7,846 bases of DNA, taken from NCBI GenBank assembly GCA_023436145.1, contig JAEZKP010000044.1:1-7846 (forward strand), read 5' to 3'. Shown piece by piece: positions 6,194 through 7,846 of the stretch. The stretch comes from Fibrobacterota bacterium (GTDB lineage: Bacteria > Fibrobacterota > Chitinivibrionia > Chitinivibrionales > Chitinispirillaceae). Made by a program: the position numbers and the translations under genes. The stretch's first letter is position 1, and each line of letters begins with the position of its first letter. Below the pieces are notes generated by a model. The model saw only the letters and a program-made list of their open reading frames with translations. It ran no database searches and was not told where the DNA came from.

Positions 6194-7567
6194 TTACTCG
6201 TAAGATTTAAATAATAAGTTTATAAAGTTATTTTTACGATAATCAATTTCAAATTTTGCCTTTTTTCTTTTTTCAAGATGATTTTTAATATCTCTACCAG
6301 CAGAGAGAAAGGATATGATATTCCCCAATACAGGGATTAAACCAGCTAAACAGCCGCCTGTAGTTATTGGAATTTCTTTTTTAACAATTTCTTTTACTGC
6401 AAATTCTAATTCAATTATTTCTTCTTGTTGGCGTTTGAATGCTTCGTTTAAGTTTTTTTCAATTTGTTCACAAGTGTGACTTAAACTAACATCATCTTTT
6501 CTTGTTTTAATATCATGCAAGCTGTTTCTAAGCAAACTGCGCATGTATTCGAGTTTGTTTTCCTCCCTAAAAACATTGATAGCTTCTAAGGGCACTTTTG
6601 TAATCCATTTAAATTGATCTTGCTGTAACGAATTAGCTATCGCGGCATCCATGTTCAAACCACCCACTTCGTAATTAAACCAGAACCAAGGTAATTCATA
6701 GTCGTAAATAGGTTCTGCATTTATTCGTTCACAAAAGTATTTGTGTTCTTGAACACGTATGAATTGTGAATGAATATAAAGACAAAAATCCCAACCAAAA
6801 CTTTTATCTGGAGCATTAATTGAACCTTCTGGCATTCTAAATTTATCGAGAAAGATTGACAGCCGATTTTTATCTTTAAATTCATTTGGTAAACATTCTA
6901 TGTTTTTAACAATTGCTAATATTTGATCACTATTTGTTAATTGCTCTGCAAAGCCAAAGCATTCTTTAATATCTTGGAAATTTTGACCAAATAAAGTATT
7001 AAAGTAAATCACAAAATTAGAATTTGCATGGCCAAACAATATTTTTTTATCATTTTCGTCAACCATTTGAATTGTTGTTGGCAGCACCCAAATAATGTTT
7101 TCATCTGATTTGGATGTGAGTATTTCTTTCATTTTGAAAATGTTAAATACATGTCGCAATAATTTGTTAAGGTAATACTTTTTATCATCGATCAAATTTT
7201 TTTGCATAAATGTTAGATTAAGAATAGGGTCAGCAATAATTACAGTGTCGAGATATAAAGCTGATTTTTTTACGAAATTTTCTAAAATGACAGGTGTTAT
7301 ATCTCCAGAATAAAGACATTTCAAAGTAGACTCTTGATTACAAAAATCGAAAATGTTCTTTGTATACTTACTCCAAAAAGTATTTATTTCATCACCTAAA
7401 TCATCAATTGCATCAAGTATTAAATCGGATATTAATGGGTACTTTGCCATATTGTAACCAAAATCTATATGACTGTCCAAGCTTTGGCCTAGGTGGTGTT
7501 TAATTCCACCGAAATAAGAATTTATTAATTCCACATACTCAATTTGAATTTTTTTAACATCATTCAT
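6194..7567 (-). CDS. Unrecognised 457-residue protein with C-terminal hydrophobic segment
   Basis: I do not recognise this family. A conserved-looking strand and turn, YLDTVIIADPI (105-115), sits in the N-terminal part. The middle is rich in aromatic residues, for example ELPWFWFNYEVGG (about 293-305). A charged heptad-like stretch with coiled-coil character covers about 364-398. A hydrophobic, glycine-containing segment (about 400-424, with GGCLAGLIPVLG) follows, then a basic tail RDIKNHLEKRKKAK. One or two short membrane helices at the C-terminus are possible. The start ATG at 7567 has an AAGGA about 11 bases upstream. It is the first gene of the module and 4 bases ahead of the 243-residue gene. 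A membrane-acting defence protein is one guess; a nucleotide-binding or regulatory protein is equally open. Confidence 0.75.
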   Translation of the reverse strand: MNDVKKIQIEYVELINSYFGGIKHHLGQSLDSHIDFGYNMAKYPLISDLILDAIDDLGDEINTFWSKYTKNIFDFCNQESTLKCLYSGDITPVILENFVKKSALYLDTVIIADPILNLTFMQKNLIDDKKYYLNKLLRHVFNIFKMKEILTSKSDENIIWVLPTTIQMVDENDKKILFGHANSNFVIYFNTLFGQNFQDIKECFGFAEQLTNSDQILAIVKNIECLPNEFKDKNRLSIFLDKFRMPEGSINAPDKSFGWDFCLYIHSQFIRVQEHKYFCERINAEPIYDYELPWFWFNYEVGGLNMDAAIANSLQQDQFKWITKVPLEAINVFREENKLEYMRSLLRNSLHDIKTRKDDVSLSHTCEQIEKNLNEAFKRQQEEIIELEFAVKEIVKKEIPITTGGCLAGLIPVLGNIISFLSAGRDIKNHLEKRKKAKFEIDYRKNNFINLLFKSYE

Positions 7568-7607
7568 TCCGTCTTACTTCCTTATGTCATTTACAACTTA
7601 ACATTAA

Positions 7608-7616
7608 AATATAACA
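7608..7616 (-). promoter_or_regulatory. Possible extended -10 promoter of module 2
   Basis: TGTTATATT on the minus strand matches an extended -10 element (TG, one base, TATATT). It would start transcription near 7600, about 35 bases before the ATG. No good -35 is present, and AT-richness makes this weak evidence. Confidence 0.3.
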
Positions 7617-7637
7617 AATTATTGTCACTCTCTTTAT

Positions 7638-7653
7638 TGCCCATGGATGGGCA
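7638..7653. repeat. Hairpin with CATGGATG centre, right end of module 2
   Basis: TGCCCAT and ATGGGCA form a perfect 7-bp stem around GG, 7 bases inside the module border. It shares its centre and size with the hairpin at 5400-5415 while its outer bases differ, with both arms changed together. This points to a conserved structure. Confidence 0.65.
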
Positions 7654-7660
7654 TCTTTTA

Positions 7661-7741
7661 AGCCAGCATAATTTTGCATAACGGGTGGCACACTGCACTG
7701 CAGTGTGCCACCCGTTAGCGGCCGCAATGACGAATTGCGGC
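7661..7741. repeat. Palindromic element 3 (attC-like, right border of module 2)
   Basis: The element opens with AGCCAGCATAATTTTGCATA, then AC (7661-7682), the shared border motif. A perfect 19-bp inverted repeat follows: TAACGGGTGGCACACTGCA (7679-7697) and its complement (7699-7717), separated by one base. GTTAGCG (7714-7720) is the second core and fits GTTRRRY poorly. A second perfect hairpin, GCCGCAAT / ATTGCGGC (7721-7728 and 7734-7741, loop GACGA), adjoins it. Unlike elements 1 and 2 the main stem has no bulged bases, so it is less like a recombination-competent attC. The border motif is not repeated on its right side. Confidence 0.6.
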
Positions 7742-7846
7742 ATGCCCTACTTCCTATGCAATGCTTTTTAATATAGCTAACAAAAAACATCTCCGCTATG
7801 GTTCTGTTAAGAAACATAAACTTTTTTATACCTATTTCGGATTTTT
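7742..7846. other. Unassigned right edge
   Basis: About 105 AT-rich bases. On the minus strand two frames are open from the edge. One closes at a TAA near 7808-7810. The other runs on through element 3 to about 7587 and is probably a shadow. Neither gives recognisable protein, so the end of a neighbouring gene could lie here but cannot be shown. Confidence 0.3.

Noticed and set aside
111..7741. CRISPR array or direct-repeat arrangement of the recurring motif
   Set aside because: There are only a few copies, thousands of bases apart, in mixed orientation and tied to module borders. There are no regular spacers and no cas genes.
7587..7817. Minus-strand reading frame of about 76 codons at the right end
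   Set aside because: It reads straight through the palindromic element and the CATGGATG hairpin and has no ribosome binding site. Its translation is explained by the repeats, so it is most likely a shadow.

Overview
The window is AT-rich bacterial DNA from an accessory region. Almost every gene lies on the minus strand, in two compact modules separated by palindromic elements. The low G+C and the style of the palindromic, GCATAAC-containing spacers bring spirochaetes such as Treponema to mind. That is recollection, not proof, and no housekeeping gene is present to fix the taxon.

Module 1 (about 188-5289, minus strand) is a complete four-gene type II CBASS anti-phage operon. In transcription order it holds a cGAS/DncV-like nucleotidyltransferase (5168-4122), a fused E2-E1 conjugation enzyme Cap2 (4122-2416), a JAMM/MPN deconjugase Cap3 (2450-1953), and an effector (1919-243). 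The effector joins an N-terminal calcineurin-like metallophosphoesterase to a C-terminal SAVED sensor. Genes overlap or nearly touch, so they are probably co-transcribed. The expected logic is that Cap2 conjugates the cyclase C-terminus to a target and primes it, and Cap3 reverses this. On infection the cyclase makes a cyclic oligonucleotide, SAVED binds it, and the phosphoesterase is switched on. Nuclease-, TIR- and protease-SAVED effectors are well known; I know of no experimental work on a phosphoesterase-SAVED one.

Module 2 (about 5397-7660, minus strand) holds two adjacent genes that I do not recognise. One encodes 457 residues with a coiled-coil-like stretch and a C-terminal hydrophobic segment. 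The other encodes a soluble-looking protein of 243 residues. The position beside CBASS makes an uncharacterised defence function a reasonable inference, but nothing in the sequences proves it.

Three palindromic elements (111-187, 5290-5396, 7661-7741) delimit the modules. Each has AAC...GTT cores around a long stem, as in integron attC sites. The ends that abut each module form inverted repeats of about 22 bp, and these ends match within a module better than between modules: ATGTTGGCT plus GCCCGCGC for module 1, ATGCTGGCT plus a CATGGATG hairpin for module 2. A cassette-like exchange system carrying defence genes is the best reading. At the left edge, a more GC-rich plus-strand reading frame ends inside the first element (1-135). 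The right edge (7742-7846) contains nothing I can assign.
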